Both the position numbers and the translations under genes were made by a program. The notes under the pieces were generated by a model. That model was not told where the DNA came from and ran no database searches. It was given only the letters and a program-made list of their open reading frames with translations. From NCBI GenBank assembly GCA_051530055.1, contig CM121341.1:11532001-11596000 (forward strand): a DNA stretch of 64,000 nucleotides, given 5' to 3'. This DNA is from Neoechinorhynchus agilis. Its lineage: Eukaryota; Acanthocephala. This document shows, one piece after another, positions 25,260 through 37,773 of the stretch (positions within the stretch are counted from its first letter, which is position 1; each line of letters begins with the position of its first letter).

Positions 25260-26540
25260 ATTATTATGAAATGTTTCGCAAAGTGTTAGTGGCGTCATCA
25301 ACAATATCACGTGATTCTTCCGTATTTTGAGTATTTATCATACACTTTTCAATGTACCCGTTTAGAACGCTACATCGAAACGTCATAACAATGTGAAGAT
25401 TGAGATTGTTCTCCGCTGTAAAGCTTTTCTTTTGCTCCTTCTTACATTTGTCGACATCCAGGCCAAGTTCTAATATCACGGTGAGGGATGTTCATTCTAC
25501 ATAAATGCTTAGGCTTTAAATGCAATTTATGACTTGTTGAACCCTGGGCGAACCTTGGTTTCGATTCTTAAAAGCTAGGACTCTGGTTTTTAATTTCTTT
25601 TGTTGTTTTTGAAAGTCAGTTCAGGTTTTTTTTGTGTGCATTTCCTCGCCTTGTTGCTATGAGCGCCTCATTTTTATCACTCTGATTTTTTATAGCCTAA
25701 TATTTTCTTTAATGATACGGAAGAATTTACTGTTTGTGTCGATTTATGAATTGTCTATTTTTGGGCTTTTACGATTGTATCGTTTGAACGCCGAACTTGC
25801 CCTTTGTTTTTATACAAGCGTTTTCTAGGTCATATGACAGAAATGGGTTTTTCCGACAAAAAAGGTTGATAAAAAAAGCAACAAATCGCAAACGTTCAAA
25901 TTGCACCCAAATTCTACGAAACAGCAATTTGTTTTAATCGATTACAAACACTTAAAGAAAAGTTCGAAGATCCCCTGCGAAATTTGCGCTTTTACATTTG
26001 AGTTCATTCGAGTCGCACATTGTTCAAAAAAATTAACTTGCAATCGTCTCTCGCTCTCCACACCATAAGCTTGCGAAACAATTATATTCATTGCTTTATA
26101 ATGAAAATTCAGAGAAAATGTTGTATAAAGCTCTCGCGCGCGCAATTCGTCAAATGTTAGCGGAAAAACGAGGAAACATCAATAAAGTTGATTTACATTG
26201 CTGCGAATTTTGTCCGAATTTGCGCTCGCGATGATTATTTTTTTCTTCAAAAGCACATTCGCTTCGCACGAGCTTCGTCGTCGAATGGCACGCACTATCA
26301 AATAAATTGTTTATTAATTTTGACGTCATCAATTTATTATCGTCTCCCTTTTATTAAATTGAAAAAAAAGAAATATTCGTTTTTTTCTTAATAATTGATT
26401 TTTTTCTCAAATCAATCAATTATTATGATTCACTATAAAAAAGTTAGAATGATGAAATCAGTGTTTATTTTGAGCGAACGCCACACCCACAAGGCATTGC
26501 AGCAGCTTCTCTCATATCCATTTCACCTTCGAGATTCAGA
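25260..26540. promoter_or_regulatory. intergenic, upstream of hnRNP L
   Basis: No conserved coding block. The last 150 bases are AT-rich (ATTGATTTTTTTCTC) and lead into a 5' UTR rich in C and A from about 26,480. No definite promoter motif can be named. Confidence 0.3.
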
Positions 26541-26546
26541 CTCGTA

Positions 26547-29290
26547 ATGTCATCCGGTCCGTCAGACAGTCATCAACCCGATACCAGGAATATGATGTAC
26601 GAATACACATCGCTTAGCGTAAGCGATGAATTACACCACCCGCCGCAAGCCACGGCCAGTGGTCAAGACGAAGAAGACGATGATCGGTATAGGCCATCGA
26701 CCGGTGCCACATACAGTTCGTCGTCGCCACCGCCGCCGCAACCACCGCAACCACCACCACAGCCACCGCTTACCGGTGACGATGTGGTGGATTCATTGCA
26801 CTCGCGATCTTGTGATGGTTCATGGCAAGATCAAGGGGCCGCATCTTCCACAATGCCAAGATACCGACCTTATCCTCAAGGCGGAGCCGCTCCTCATATT
26901 CCAAGTCGTATTCTGTTTATTCGAATCGAAAATGACCTTTATCCGGTTCCCGTTGACACCATTCGTCAAATCTGCTCGCCATTCGGTCTAGTTCTGCGAA
27001 TTCGCCTCATACATAAAAATCCATCGAGTCCTCCAATCGCACTTGTCGAATTCGATTCGATTGCATCGAGCACCGACGCAATGAACAGTCTTCAAGGAGC
27101 CGACATCTACGCAGGATGTTGTACTCTCAGAATCGAATACTCACAAACTCCCCAAGTAAAAGTGAGAAATGGAGATCCAGATTGTTATGAGGCAAGAGAA
27201 GTGAGGGAACGACCACCTCAAAGACAAGGATTACTTCCAACTCCGACTACAATGCCACCAAGGAAACCCTCATCTCCCATTCAGGACGAACGTGGTGCAT
27301 TTCCACCGCCGCCACAATTACCTCATCATCATCACCAGCAGCAGCATCTAACTGATCAGAATGAACAATTTGATCGTAGATACGATCTGCATCCATCGCA
27401 TATGTCGTACAGACATCCTTTCCCGCCTCCACCTCCACAAGGAGGACGGTATCATTCACAACACGAACGCGATACTTTGACAGATCTCAATCGAAGAGTT
27501 TAGGTGTAAAATGTTGCGTTTTTCCACACAAATTTTCTATTGGTCCTTTTTCTTCTTTAATACTAGTTTATTGATTCGGGGAGGGAAAGATGCTTCCTTT
27601 TTCCCCAATATTTCACATCGGATAATTCCGAATAAATCAGTAAACCTAAATCCGGGGTTACAAAACTAAAAAAGAAAGTAGTTTATTGATGTTTAAGATG
27701 TTCACAGATTTATTTGTGTGTGTGCGCAATTACCACCGGCCTTTCAGTTACAAGATAAAAAGAGCCTAAATGCTTCACATAGGAATTCCTGTGAACTGTG
27801 GTTTTTTCGATGAATGATGTCGATATTTTTTTTAGAAAAACCTTAAACAATCAATTCAAGTTGAATCGCATAGACTCTCGCTCTTTTATAATCTAATGGA
27901 AACCAGAATTCGTACCATTTTCTTCTTTTTCTTCAATGCGTTCGTTAATTATTTTCTTTTTCGTAAAGCCTATAAGATTGAGACCTGTAGAACTAGACCG
28001 TCTCCCACACCTCGGGGGATCCGATCATACGAAGAAGACCGCAATGGGGTTGGACGACGATATACAAGAAGTTCACGATACGAGGATCCCGCTTACGACA
28101 GCCCGCCGGTAGTAAGCCATCACGTGAACCGACGGGAGCCAATGGGTCCACACACGGTTCTATTGCTCAATAACCTGAACAACGAGCACATGACATGCAA
28201 AAGACTGTTCAATTTGTTCTGTCTCTATGGGAATGTGTATGGTGTGAAGTTTCTCGCTTCGAGGGCGGGTTGCGCGATGGTTGAAATCGACAACATTGAT
28301 CTAGTATCGAAATTCATGCGACCAATAAGCAACACCTTCATTTTTGGTCAGCGAATTAGTGTAGCCTACAGTAGACAAGAAGTCGTAGAGCCTGTTCATA
28401 AAACGTTCACCATGTCCGACGGATCACCCTCGTACTTTGATTTCTCAACTGATCGATCAAACAGGTACCAGAATGAACATAGCGCTTCGAAAAATAGACC
28501 AGTGCCGCCTACCAAAACGCTCTACTACTATAATATGCCACCGGATACAAACGAAAATGACGTGTTCAAAGTCTTTGACGACGCAGGAGCAAAACGACCT
28601 ATTAGACTGAAACAGTTTCCTCCTCGAGTTCGCGATCATTCCTCACAGAAACCAATGCCACTTAGTGGACTTGCAGAATGGGAGAACATTGATGACGCCA
28701 CTACTTCTCTTGTCCTAGCAAATAATACTCCCGTCTCAAGTCCGCAGAGCACGTGGCCGTACGTGTTCAAGTTAGCGTTTTCCACTTCAACCATCATTGG
28801 TCCAGGGGTTTCGAGTGATGTAGAACCGCTTAGTAGTCGTATACAAGATGGTCCGCAGGAATCCAGGAAGCGGTCTTATCGAGAGGAAAGTGAAGAAGAT
28901 CAATATGAACAGCCTAAACGACCAATGTACTCACGGAGACGTGAAAATGACCACCATAGGTCAGGAGGTCATTTGGCCGGTGGTGGCAGTAGTGGTGGTG
29001 GATCGTACAGGTTCATGAGGGGTGATACTTATAGAGGCATGGGTGGAGGTGGTATTAGAAGGGGTCATGGGCATAATGGAGGACGAGATATAGAACGGTT
29101 TAGGTCTTCTGACGACCCAAGAGCCGTTGATCAGTATGGACTATTTCAAAGTGATTATACAGACCCTATGAATTCTGCCGATTACTATGATCAAGGTAAT
29201 GATGAGCTGGATGCTTATCCAATTGCAGGTGATGATCAAGTCGAAGATAAGGAAAGACGTCAGGATGATGATATGGAAGATGATCATTAG
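26547..29290 (+). CDS. hrpl-1: hnRNP L-type splicing regulator, two exons
   Basis: RNA-binding protein of the hnRNP L/PTB group that regulates alternative splicing in the nucleus. Exon 1 (26547-27497) has a low-complexity N-terminus with Pro runs and an RRM at about residues 120-205 (ILFIRIENDLYPVPVDTIRQ, VALVEFDS-like, LRIEYS). Exon 2 (about 27977-29290) has an RRM with VLLLNNLNNEHMTCKRLFNL, FCLYGNVYGVKFL and AMVEI, then the hnRNP L signature KTFTMSDGSPSYFDFSTDRS with NRY, a third RRM (LYYYNMPPDTNENDVFKVFD, KLAFSTS), and a Gly/Arg/Asp-rich tail. Donor GTTTAG after residue 317 and an acceptor ending CCTATAAG keep the frame; total about 754 aa. The intron (479 nt) is long for this window. The symbol follows the C. 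elegans homolog. Confidence 0.9.
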
Positions 29291-29299
29291 TTAGCAAAG

Positions 29300-30640
29300 A
29301 TTGACTTTATGGTCAATTAATTTTGTGTGATTGTGAAAGATTCGTTCCTACGATGTGGTCCACCAAAAACATACTAGTACATTTCTAGCGAGCGAAAGAT
29401 GGACTTTGGTTGGGTTTTAGGCCTCGCGATTTACAAATTTCTGTTCACAGCCACATAGGACTTTGTGGTCCCTTTACCGCTGTGGTTGCTAGACAGGTCG
29501 TTTAGAAATCCTGAACATTAGTAGGCTAAAGGGCTCTGGTGGAAGTCTTCAACGGTGATCCAGAAACAGCGTACCGCTGCAAAAATCCTCACATTATCGT
29601 CTCAACTTCTAGTTTTTCTGTGCACCATGTGGATTTCCGAACAAGATTTTGTTGGATAATGCGATCGGATCTCAGTACCACTCGTGGGGGGGGAAGGCTT
29701 AGGTTCCTCACTCCCTGTTCTTTTATGAATTGCAAGCAATATAATAATTTAAAGTGGACTAACCTTTAACTCAGGAACACTTTTTTGTAAATTCTTTTCA
29801 CCGGAATCTTCGGTATGAAAAGCAGCGTGAGGTTGAAGATGCATCCTGCTTAAGAGAACCTATCAATTTCGCAACCGTTCTCTTACGTTATCTACGATTT
29901 ACTGTCCACCCTTTTGTTCAGCACTGAATTACTCACCAATTAGAAAGACAATTGGATACCAAGGACAAGCGGTGAATGTTTCAATGAAGCGTGAGAAATA
30001 ACACTAAACGATCTCCGACAAACTGAGGTTTCATTCGTCCTGGTAATTTTTACATGTTTGCTGATCAAGATTTGAACGATTAATATACTTCCAATCCTTA
30101 TAGGTACAAGCGGTCCACCATCGTGATCAATTCGGAATCCTTCCATATCATGTGCCTATAAGGTATCCTGGACTTCAATTTGTGTAGACAGCGTTTGGTA
30201 CATTTGCGTTCTTCGAAATCTGAATGTTACGGATCTCAAAATGGTGCTGTTGGGTGCCTAAGAAGCGAATTGATCCGTTCCGTATTACACAGACTAACAA
30301 GGCTCTTTCAGATTGCCAATAATATTAAACTCCTTAAAACCAAAGTGGAGAAATGACTGATGAAGCTTGTCCACGATATACTACCAAACCGTTGGCGCCA
30401 GCAACGAATGGATACGAACTAGTTTTATTTTTATGGGGTTTCGTTGTGTTTCAATCGAAGCAAACGTTAATGGCGAAGGATCAATTTCTTAAATATGCAC
30501 GTTTTTGTGTTTTCTTAAGAAACTGAAAATCGTTTGTACATTTGTTTACTAACAAAATAACAAGGTTTTTTTGCATTTTGCTCCACACCGCTCTTCTTAG
30601 TAATAAATTTTTATTTTGTCTAAATTCCCGGTTCACCATG
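29300..30640. other. intergenic, no gene seen
   Basis: Downstream of hnRNP L. Only short frames without recognisable domains. A run of seven G occurs at about 29,687. No repeats shared with the rest of the window were noticed. Confidence 0.35.
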
Positions 30641-30649
30641 CAATAGATT

Positions 30650-31384
30650 TTATGGTATCCGGTCAATATTTCTGCTAATAACAACGCTATCACAATACAA
30701 AGACACTGTCCACCATGGATCGGCGATGGCATCCATTGAACATGTCAGTTTCGTTTCCTTTTTAAGATAATAAATTCCGGCACAGACATATAACCAATCA
30801 TCGGGAAAATCTTTTATCGCATTTTCATTTATGACGTTCGTGATTTGACCAATTTGATCAAAACAATTTTGAAACACGATGTTCTGTCTTCTATCGGATA
30901 GTTTTATTTTCCACCAAACCTTACATGGACCGGGCTGAAGAACACATGAACATTCATATCGTAAATCAATGATTGTTAAGACCCGTTTCGACTTGTGGTA
31001 TTAAAAATCATTTCCATTTTAAATGATATACGCTTGTCTGAGGAACATCTTTGATTTTAACGTCGTTAAGATCACACACGGAATCATGCTCAAGTCTCTC
31101 GGAACTCGTTAAGGAAGTATTGGAAACGCTTACGCTAATCGTTGCAATCTCAATCGATTTACTTAAGTCCTGGTATTTGTTTCTTAGACTTAACGCAATA
31201 TTTTGTCGTTTCTCTGACGTTTCTTCGAACAAACTTTTATCGATTGATTGAACGGCATAACGTCCGAACTCACGGCAAATTCGCTCATGCCAATATTCGG
31301 GTTGATCGATCATTTTATAAACTAATGGACAACTTTTGGCAAAATTAATCACATCAATGATGTCCGTTCTTTTTTTAACAATGA
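30650..31384 (-). CDS. F-box-like protein, two visible exons (5' end unknown)
   Basis: Exon A (31,384-31,032) reads IDVINFAKSCPLVYKMIDQP then EYWHERICREFGRYAV, which resembles the second half of an F-box (the cell-division E3 adaptor motif, where this part contacts Skp1). A 40-nt intron (31,031-30,992; donor GTATAT, acceptor CACAAG) joins exon B (30,991-30,650), which contains PGPCKVWWKIKL, FPDDWLYVCAGIYYLKKETK and PWWTVSLYCDSVVI before the stop. Exon A starts after a TTTTAATTCAG acceptor, so an upstream exon with the first half of the F-box should exist; I could not find it. Substrate domain unknown. Confidence 0.55.
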
Positions 31385-31389
31385 CTGAA

Positions 31390-32850
31390 TTAAAATAACC
31401 CTAAGAAAAACATGAACGTTTAGCAACATCTTAGATTTAAATGCTCTCGTAAATATTTAGAGTTTAAGTAAGCATTCGATCATAAACTAATTCTAGTAGC
31501 TATCAATAAATAAAATATATTTTCAATCACTTTATCCAGCATTCGGGTCGATCGCTTAAATAAATCCTGTCGGCCACAGGGTTTTATCATTACTTGTTTC
31601 TTTGCACTTCAAACAATTTATTGAGTGACATTAAGTGTTTGAAATACAATGTCATTCCGCTATTCCTCACTAGTTAATTTAGCTATGATTTTGAATTCAA
31701 AAAATTAAAGGCTCCATTCTCCGTGTAGCTTGGTCCACTCTGCACTCACGAATCTTTTTAAACATAAAGCATTTGAAGCAGAACGTTTCTTTTTTAAATG
31801 CTTACTTAAAATAGATTAAAATGGTATTTTACCGGGAACCCTTAATTGTTTCGTTTGACCTTGAAATATGGTCTTATCGAATTGTTTTTAAAAGAATTAA
31901 GATATTCGTTGATAATCTCGTCCAACGGTATCATCGACATAAATCTTGTGAATACAGATTATCCGCAATTTTCATCACTACTAAAGCATCCCAAATACAG
32001 CATTTGTTTTGACTGCTCATTTTACCCAGAGCTCGGGTAGCCAGATAAAATGGGTTTTTAATGTTCAATTGCGGCAGTCATGAGTATCTCTGCGGCGGGG
32101 ACCTTAGACAAGAGCTTTGTATTGTTACTTTGAAAATGATTAAGCGTGCGGTGAGTAATGATGTAGGATTTTACAAGACTCAAACCATCTACTTTTTCAC
32201 TGTGATGATTTCTTCAGCCTAGACGTTTTGAACGTTCAGTGGAATATGACCAAATCAACAAGCGCTCTTCCTTGTTTCGATGTATTGCCAAATTGCCGGT
32301 GCCAGCTATTCTAACTGATGTAAAAGACACATGACGACAACCATTTGGCACGCGAATGTCATCGAGAAATGAAAAACTGGCTTGTCGTATCTGTACCCTA
32401 TATAATATTCAGAGTTGTGATATATTATTAGTAGATATTGGAAACGCCCTTGGAATCGCATCTTGTTTTTTTTCACGTGTTGAAATTTAAATTTTTTTAA
32501 ATCATTCAATCTATTTTTTGTGCTTACGTGGATTTTTCTAATGGAATTTTAGGGTCGAAATTGTTGGTATCTTCAAAGTGTTAACGGTCTTTACGGATGA
32601 AAGAGGAAACAATCAAATAGAGTCCTTTAAAGTTCAGTGCAATTTTTCTTCTAATCTATTCAAACAATTTGATCCATAGCTCGCAAAAATATTCTATTCT
32701 GTCAATATAGTTTCGTTTTCTTCAAATGTTATGTTTGTTCGGCAGCTTCCTTGATGGCCGCGGCATTGCCTCGTTAGATCGCCGCGCTGATTCGCTGCAA
32801 CAGGAAGCTGCTGGATCGCATATCGCCGGTGGCATCAAACAATTAATACA
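31390..32850. other. intergenic, no firm gene
   Basis: Overlapping frames at 31,821-32,040 have a mildly protein-like composition (FRLTLKYGLIELFLKELRYS) but no recognised family and no splice context. Otherwise AT-rich. Confidence 0.3.
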
Positions 32851-32859
32851 TTTCACAAC

Positions 32860-33187
32860 AGGTGCGCTCTAATCTGCTCCTCCAAACTCGTTTTTTTTAG
32901 AAAAACACCTCTCTCTAATCTTTCAAGAGCACTCAAAGCGCTTTCATTCCCTTCCTCCTCTTCAATTTCTGCCACAGATTTCTCCCTTTTCTCACACTTA
33001 AAACACTTACGTCGTCCCAAAATTTTCCACTCTTGAGTTCCTCGCACAGTGCTCGATCTCCGCTCTTTCTTCTCAACCGTTCAATCCTCCAAATGCGAAT
33101 CGATTCGGAGGAACGAGGGAATCCACTGATACCTAAGGTACAAGAATCAATGACTTGTGCTTCTTCTTTTAAATAAAACGTGTTTAT
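32860..33187 (-). repeat. dispersed repeat R2, copy 2, with short reading frame
   Basis: Inverted relative to 5,960-6,330. The minus-strand frame reads FPRSSESIRIWRIERLRRKS, then NLWQKLKRRKGMKAL and LEEQIRAHLL. It begins immediately after the stop codon of the LicD-type fragment, so the repeat shares the boundary AAACACGTTTTATTTAAAAG with the other copy. Confidence 0.6.
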
Positions 33188-33194
33188 TATACAA

Positions 33195-33656
33195 TTAAAG
33201 TTCATCACTACCAATGGGTTTCCACTTGCAGTTATGACCTCTTCTAATTCTGCAATCCAGGGGATACTGCCAGTTTTTGTATTGTCGTTCCAAAAATTCC
33301 ACCACCTTTGCTGGACCTTTCGGCGACCTGTTCTCGAAAACAATAGGTTTGGTTGGAAAAATCACATTCTTGTCATACTTAATCCCTTTGAACTGATAAT
33401 CAATTGATTTCTCATTGTCAATGAACCAGAAAATATCAACCGACAGTGTATTCTTATTGCTTACTTGAATATGGGTTTGCTTTTTTCCTCTAAAATTCTT
33501 AACTTTGCGTCCCCTTTGCTCCACAAGAATTGTTTTGGCAAATGCCATGAAACGATCGTATTCCGTTGAGTTCACAATAAAATCTATATCGTCATCGTAT
33601 GGAGTACAAGTGATTTCTTCATTGGCTTTGAGATAAAAATAAAAAACGAAATTCAT
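33195..33656 (-). pseudogene. LicD/fukutin-type phosphotransferase fragment
   Basis: The minus-strand frame contains CTPYDDDIDFIVNSTEYDRF, which fits the DxD-bearing core of the LicD/fukutin family (nucleotidyltransferase-like fold, CDP-ribitol or phosphocholine transfer in the Golgi), then VDIFWFIDNEKS, IFPTKPIVFENRSPKGPAKV and FLERQYKNW, the usual C-terminal landmarks. About 153 residues remain; family members are at least twice as long and carry a membrane anchor, and upstream sequence (33,661-33,715) is a repeat edge. Probably a truncated copy, although an upstream exon beyond the repeat cannot be excluded. Confidence 0.65.
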
Positions 33657-33660
33657 TTTA

Positions 33661-33715
33661 AGTTTTTACTGGCAAGCCGATATTGTTTTCATCATCATTA
33701 AATTTTAGTTTATCC
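33661..33715. repeat. edge of the TIR element seen in the DDX41 intron
   Basis: GTTTTTACTGGCAAGCCG and CATTAAATTTTAGTTT match 16,914-16,965. Only one end is visible. Confidence 0.55.
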
Positions 33716-33822
33716 CTTAACTTAAAATAGAATACAGCGCTCACCCTGAGTCGAAAAACTGGCTGAGTTTGAAATTTCGTAGTTGTGTCGAGGTGGTTAG
33801 TTGAATTTTTTTACAAACGATG

Positions 33823-33958
33823 TTCCCATCCGACCAAAACAGTAATGTACTCAATAATCAACAACCGCATTCATTGAACAACTCTGAACTCGGGTGCTCA
33901 TGAGGACTAAAAGGTACATGGGTCCTATTCTTTGTCTAATAAGAAATAAACGTTTTAG
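33823..33958 (+). repeat. eS1 5'-flank repeat (R1), copy 2
   Basis: Closely matches 45,441-45,561 (CCCATCCGACCAAAACAGTA, CTCATGAGGACTAAAAGGTA) and, on the other strand, 21,983-22,058. It leads directly into a piece of the 3.4-kb foldback (33,965-34,000) and then the small satellite cluster. Confidence 0.65.
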
Positions 33959-33984
33959 TATAAACAGATTGATGATGAACCCGA

Positions 33985-34600
33985 CAAGGTTCGAAAAGTT
34001 TTTAATAAAAAAATCATCTTGGTGGCATTTTCACCAACCACGCGAATACACGGAAACTTCATCCTCGACTTGGATTATAGAAACGATATCTAAGCTCATA
34101 AAACAAAAAATATTTAAATCCAAAAAATAGTTAAATAAAAACATCGATGATTCGGGAAAAGCCTAGGTCATCCGTTGCGCCATCAAGCATTTTCAGCAAT
34201 CACGCGAATACACGGAAACTTCATCCTCGACATAGACTATAGAAACGATATCTAAGCTCCTTGGACAAATATTTATCTAAATCCAAAGAAATGATTAAAT
34301 AAAAAATATCGTAGATTCGGGAAAAACCTCAGTCATCCGTTGCGCCATCATGCATTTTCAGCAATCACGCGAATACACGGAAACTTTATCCTCGACTTGG
34401 ATTCTAGAAACCATATCTAAGCTCATAAAGCAAAAAAAATATTTAAGTCCAAAAAATAGTTAAATACAAATATCGTAGATTCGGGAAAAGCCTCAGTCAT
34501 CCGTTGCGCCATCATGCATTTTCAGCAATCACGCGAATACACGGAAACTTCATCCTCGACATAGACTATAGAAACGATATCTAAGCTCTTTGAAATTCCA
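33985..34600 (+). repeat. small satellite cluster, about four units of 164 bp
   Basis: Units carry ATTCGGGAAAAGCCT at 34,150, 34,315 and 34,479 (periods 165 and 164), CATCCGTTGCGCCATCA and CACGCGAATACACGGAAACT. Clearly the same family as the array after 56.6 kb but with its own variants (ACACGG instead of ATACGG, GACATAGACTATAG). Confidence 0.85.
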
Positions 34601-34736
34601 CTATTCGTTCTCTAATGATAAAATCACAACATTAGAAAGAGGATCTTGAGCTCATTTTGGCACAAGAAACTGACTTATTACTATTCTAAACGCCGTGTTA
34701 TCATTCTTTTATTGAAAAGTGTGAGATCTGGATTTT

Positions 34737-34990
34737 TACAATACACAGCTGAATTATGATCACATCGTCCACTGATCTGAGTCAGGGACAGCGCTGGTCT
34801 ACGCTCAATGCCCAAGATTGTACGGTTCTGAGTTTGTACATCCCCGTCCAAGGAGGTGGGACTCATCCGTGAGTTTGTTCCCTTCAACACGAGGGGATTT
34901 TTATCCCGTTTGGTTAGGAGACATCGGCGATCTTGGATTTTGAACTGTTTTGACCCTGAACCGCCTCGGTACAACTACGGAATGTACAAA
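34737..34990. repeat. dispersed element related to 41.0 kb and the DDX41 intron element
   Basis: Contains AGCTGAATTATG and GAGTCAGGGACAGCGCTGGT, matching the 41-kb foldback, followed by ACTCATCCGTGAGTTTGTTC, matching 17,083-17,105. Apparently a mosaic or intermediate member of one TIR family. Confidence 0.55.
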
Positions 34991-35060
34991 CTTCGCCATA
35001 CATTAGCCTGGTATAAGCTTGTCGATTTTGACATCTTTTGCGTTGCTCAGTCATTTGCCT

Positions 35061-36720
35061 CTAAGTTATAGGCACAGTTTTCACTTGCCCAGCCGACATA
35101 TTAAAGCATATAAATCGCTTCCATGTTTGGATCAATTTTCCACGGTACAGTACACTTGTAAACGATAGGATTTGGAATAGTGCAGGATGAGTAAAATACA
35201 TAATTGTATTCAAAAGTAAATACAGCTCAGAATTGATTCCGGATAAGCGGATAAGATTAAGACTTACCAGCACATATGAAATATACCATGGAAGGTAAGT
35301 TAGCGTTGTTATTATATCCAACAAAAGTTGAAGTTTGATTGCGAAAAATAAACGACGGGATTTTTTGCCGGTCATTTTATGTTTGCTTCGTATAAATGCG
35401 ATAATCGTGATTTGTGTAAGTAAAAGCGAAAGGTACAAAAATACAAGGTAGAATCCAAGGATGAGTACCGTTATGGGAATGCTGTACGTCCGGTTTGGAT
35501 CCGTTATAGAACCCAGGCACCTGTATATCCGCCTTGTACATTCCATCGATCGTACAGTTACATTCGTCCATCCGGCTATGCTGTTGATGTACTTCATAGC
35601 TGGCAAATTAATTAGAGGAATAATGGCCAACACAAAAAAGATGACACTGCTTGCGCTTTCCTTAATGGTGAGTTTTGTCAAGTGTGGATTACATTGTTAG
35701 TAATTATAGAATTCGGAGAAGATCTGTCAATTATTAGGTTTAGGCAGTTTTAATGGGACTTGGCAAAATAGGAAGTTGGAGATCACTAAATCATATTCAG
35801 AATACCGATAATGACGTAAATATCGAAATAAACCGTTGAGTTCACTTTTGCGACTAAATTCTGGATTAGATGCTGATGGTTAATTTAATGGCAAATCTTT
35901 CTCTGGACTCATTATCGCTCATAGAGTCTTAACCAAATTCTTAGACTTGTGATACTAGAGCATATTTTTTCCTACTGTAACAGCTTTATATGATTTTCTT
36001 AAGACGAAGATAAGAACTAAGGCAGACTTTTAGGGAAGGATTTTCTTAAAACGAAAACGTTCGATGACTCATTTATATTTTGTAAATAAAAGGTGTTCAT
36101 TCGATCATAAAAAAGGTCAGTCGGCGCTCGAGTCATTTTCCGACACTCGAATCCTTCATTAATACGAATTCGAGGTAAACAGTAAAATATCTTCTGCAAA
36201 AATCTAGAAAATATTATATTTGAAACGATTAATAAAACTTGGCATAAATGGCTGTTTATTGTTTTTAAGTCTTTCAACCGAAATAAATTGCCTTGACAAC
36301 TGCTCATCTAAAATCAAGTCTGGGTCGATAATAAGTCAAGCACTGGATAATTGAAATGGAAAATAATGAAACGCAAATACATGCGGATGTGGACATATCT
36401 AACCATGTCATAAGTTTGCAGAATCGGTCAGAAAACGAGTCCAAATCGACCAAGAACACATTGAATGCGAGTATCTTAGCAAATCCATGAAAAGATTTAA
36501 ATGTGGTCGACCAACCCATCACCTGCATGAGCTTAAAGAACAGCACTCCTTTTGTTGGTGTTTTGATTTGAACAATCAAAGTTGTAACGTTAAATACGGT
36601 TACGATGAATATTCCAATTAAACAAAAAGCAAACGATATTATTGAGAGTGTGTGCAGTTTGGACAAATGCGCTGTTAAAAGATCAAAGTATCCGCAAATA
36701 CCGATCACAGTACCGTTCAT
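35061..36720 (-). CDS. seven-transmembrane receptor (GPCR), splice not resolved
   Basis: Two minus-strand blocks together supply seven hydrophobic segments. Block 1 (36,720-36,304) has an N-glycosylation site at the start (MNGT), TM1 SIISFAFCLIGIFIVTVFNV, TM2 near LFFKLMQVMGW and TM3 STSACICVSLFSISIIQCL followed by TYYRPR. Block 2 (35,660-35,061; acceptor CACCATTAAG) has TM4 VIFFVLAIIPLINL, TM5 ITVLILGFYLVFLYLSLLL, TM6 LLLDIITTLTYLPWYISYVL and TM7 LYLLLNTIMYFTHPALFQIL, then a short tail. This is rhodopsin-like in layout; no ligand can be named. Block 1 ends with a stop before any GT donor, so either an exon end is misplaced or the gene is broken. About 640 nt separate the blocks. Confidence 0.6.
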
Positions 36721-36729
36721 TCGATTGGC

Positions 36730-37770
36730 ACTTCAGGACTTTTATGCACTTTAAGACTACAGGTTTGGAAATCTATAACGACTGATGCAGACTGCGCTTC
36801 CAATAGGTATCTTCCTTGCGAGATTAACATTTGTCTATTAGATGCATTTTTCATAGCTTTGTACGGCTTGAAAGCGTTTTTCCATAGGTGAAATAATATG
36901 GAGTGAGTTGCATTTGACTAAACTAAGGACAAGCGGTTACTTAAAGGAGAAAAAGTGCTTTTGCGAGATTTCAGTATACTAATCATGAAATTTTTATTAA
37001 CCATCTTTCTTTATCTTACTAGGATTTTTGTCTAATATTGTGTACATCTTCTGGTAATATTTTTTCCTTACCTTTTCAAATTGTTCCACGATACTAGATA
37101 ATTGAATGCCGTTCAGAAACCATCTTGGACAAATGGAGCAAATTTGTCTTCTTAAAAATATAAAGATTTTTGAAAATGCTAGGTAATTAAAATTGCTCTT
37201 ACCAACTTTAAGTTCGTGCCGCTAAAACTTATTAAACTGGTTAAGATATCTAAATATTTCAAGGTCCATACGATCGATTGATGGGTGTGTTCTGAATAAA
37301 AAATACTAAGATCCTTAAAAGTACAATCTTAGAAATTAAAATCTCTAATTAGCATCTTATTAAAATAGACTTTTAATGATCTAAAGTCATCATCGTTGCT
37401 AAAAAATTATGCTCATGAGTTTTGCGTTGCGAATAATTAATTTGGGGGTCATTTTAGCATAAACTATCTGCGAAGTAATTAAATCACGCAGTTATAAATG
37501 TGTAAAATTTCCATTTGCGTTTCAACGTATTTTAAACAACTCTAGGAAATGTTCAAAATAATTGCTTTTTGATTGTTGCCACAAATTTCAAGGGCCAAGA
37601 ATACATATTGATCAATTTAGTTAAAAGCGTGTTTTTTCAAAGAAATAAGCAAATTATATTTTTCAATGATCAAACATGCTTATTATTTGTTCACAAAGTC
37701 CCCTAATAATTCTCCCAATCTTGTATCGATGCCTGGTTATCGCTCACAATAACAAGAGATAATATCAATT
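36730..37770. other. intergenic, no gene seen
   Basis: AT-rich sequence between the receptor (-) and the convertase (+), expected to hold both promoters. No coding block or repeat recognised. Confidence 0.35.
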
Positions 37771-37773
37771 GAA

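Noticed and set aside
26626-26991. Arg/His-rich frame overlapping the hnRNP L exon
   Set aside because: Shadow of the Pro/Gln-rich coding sequence in another frame.
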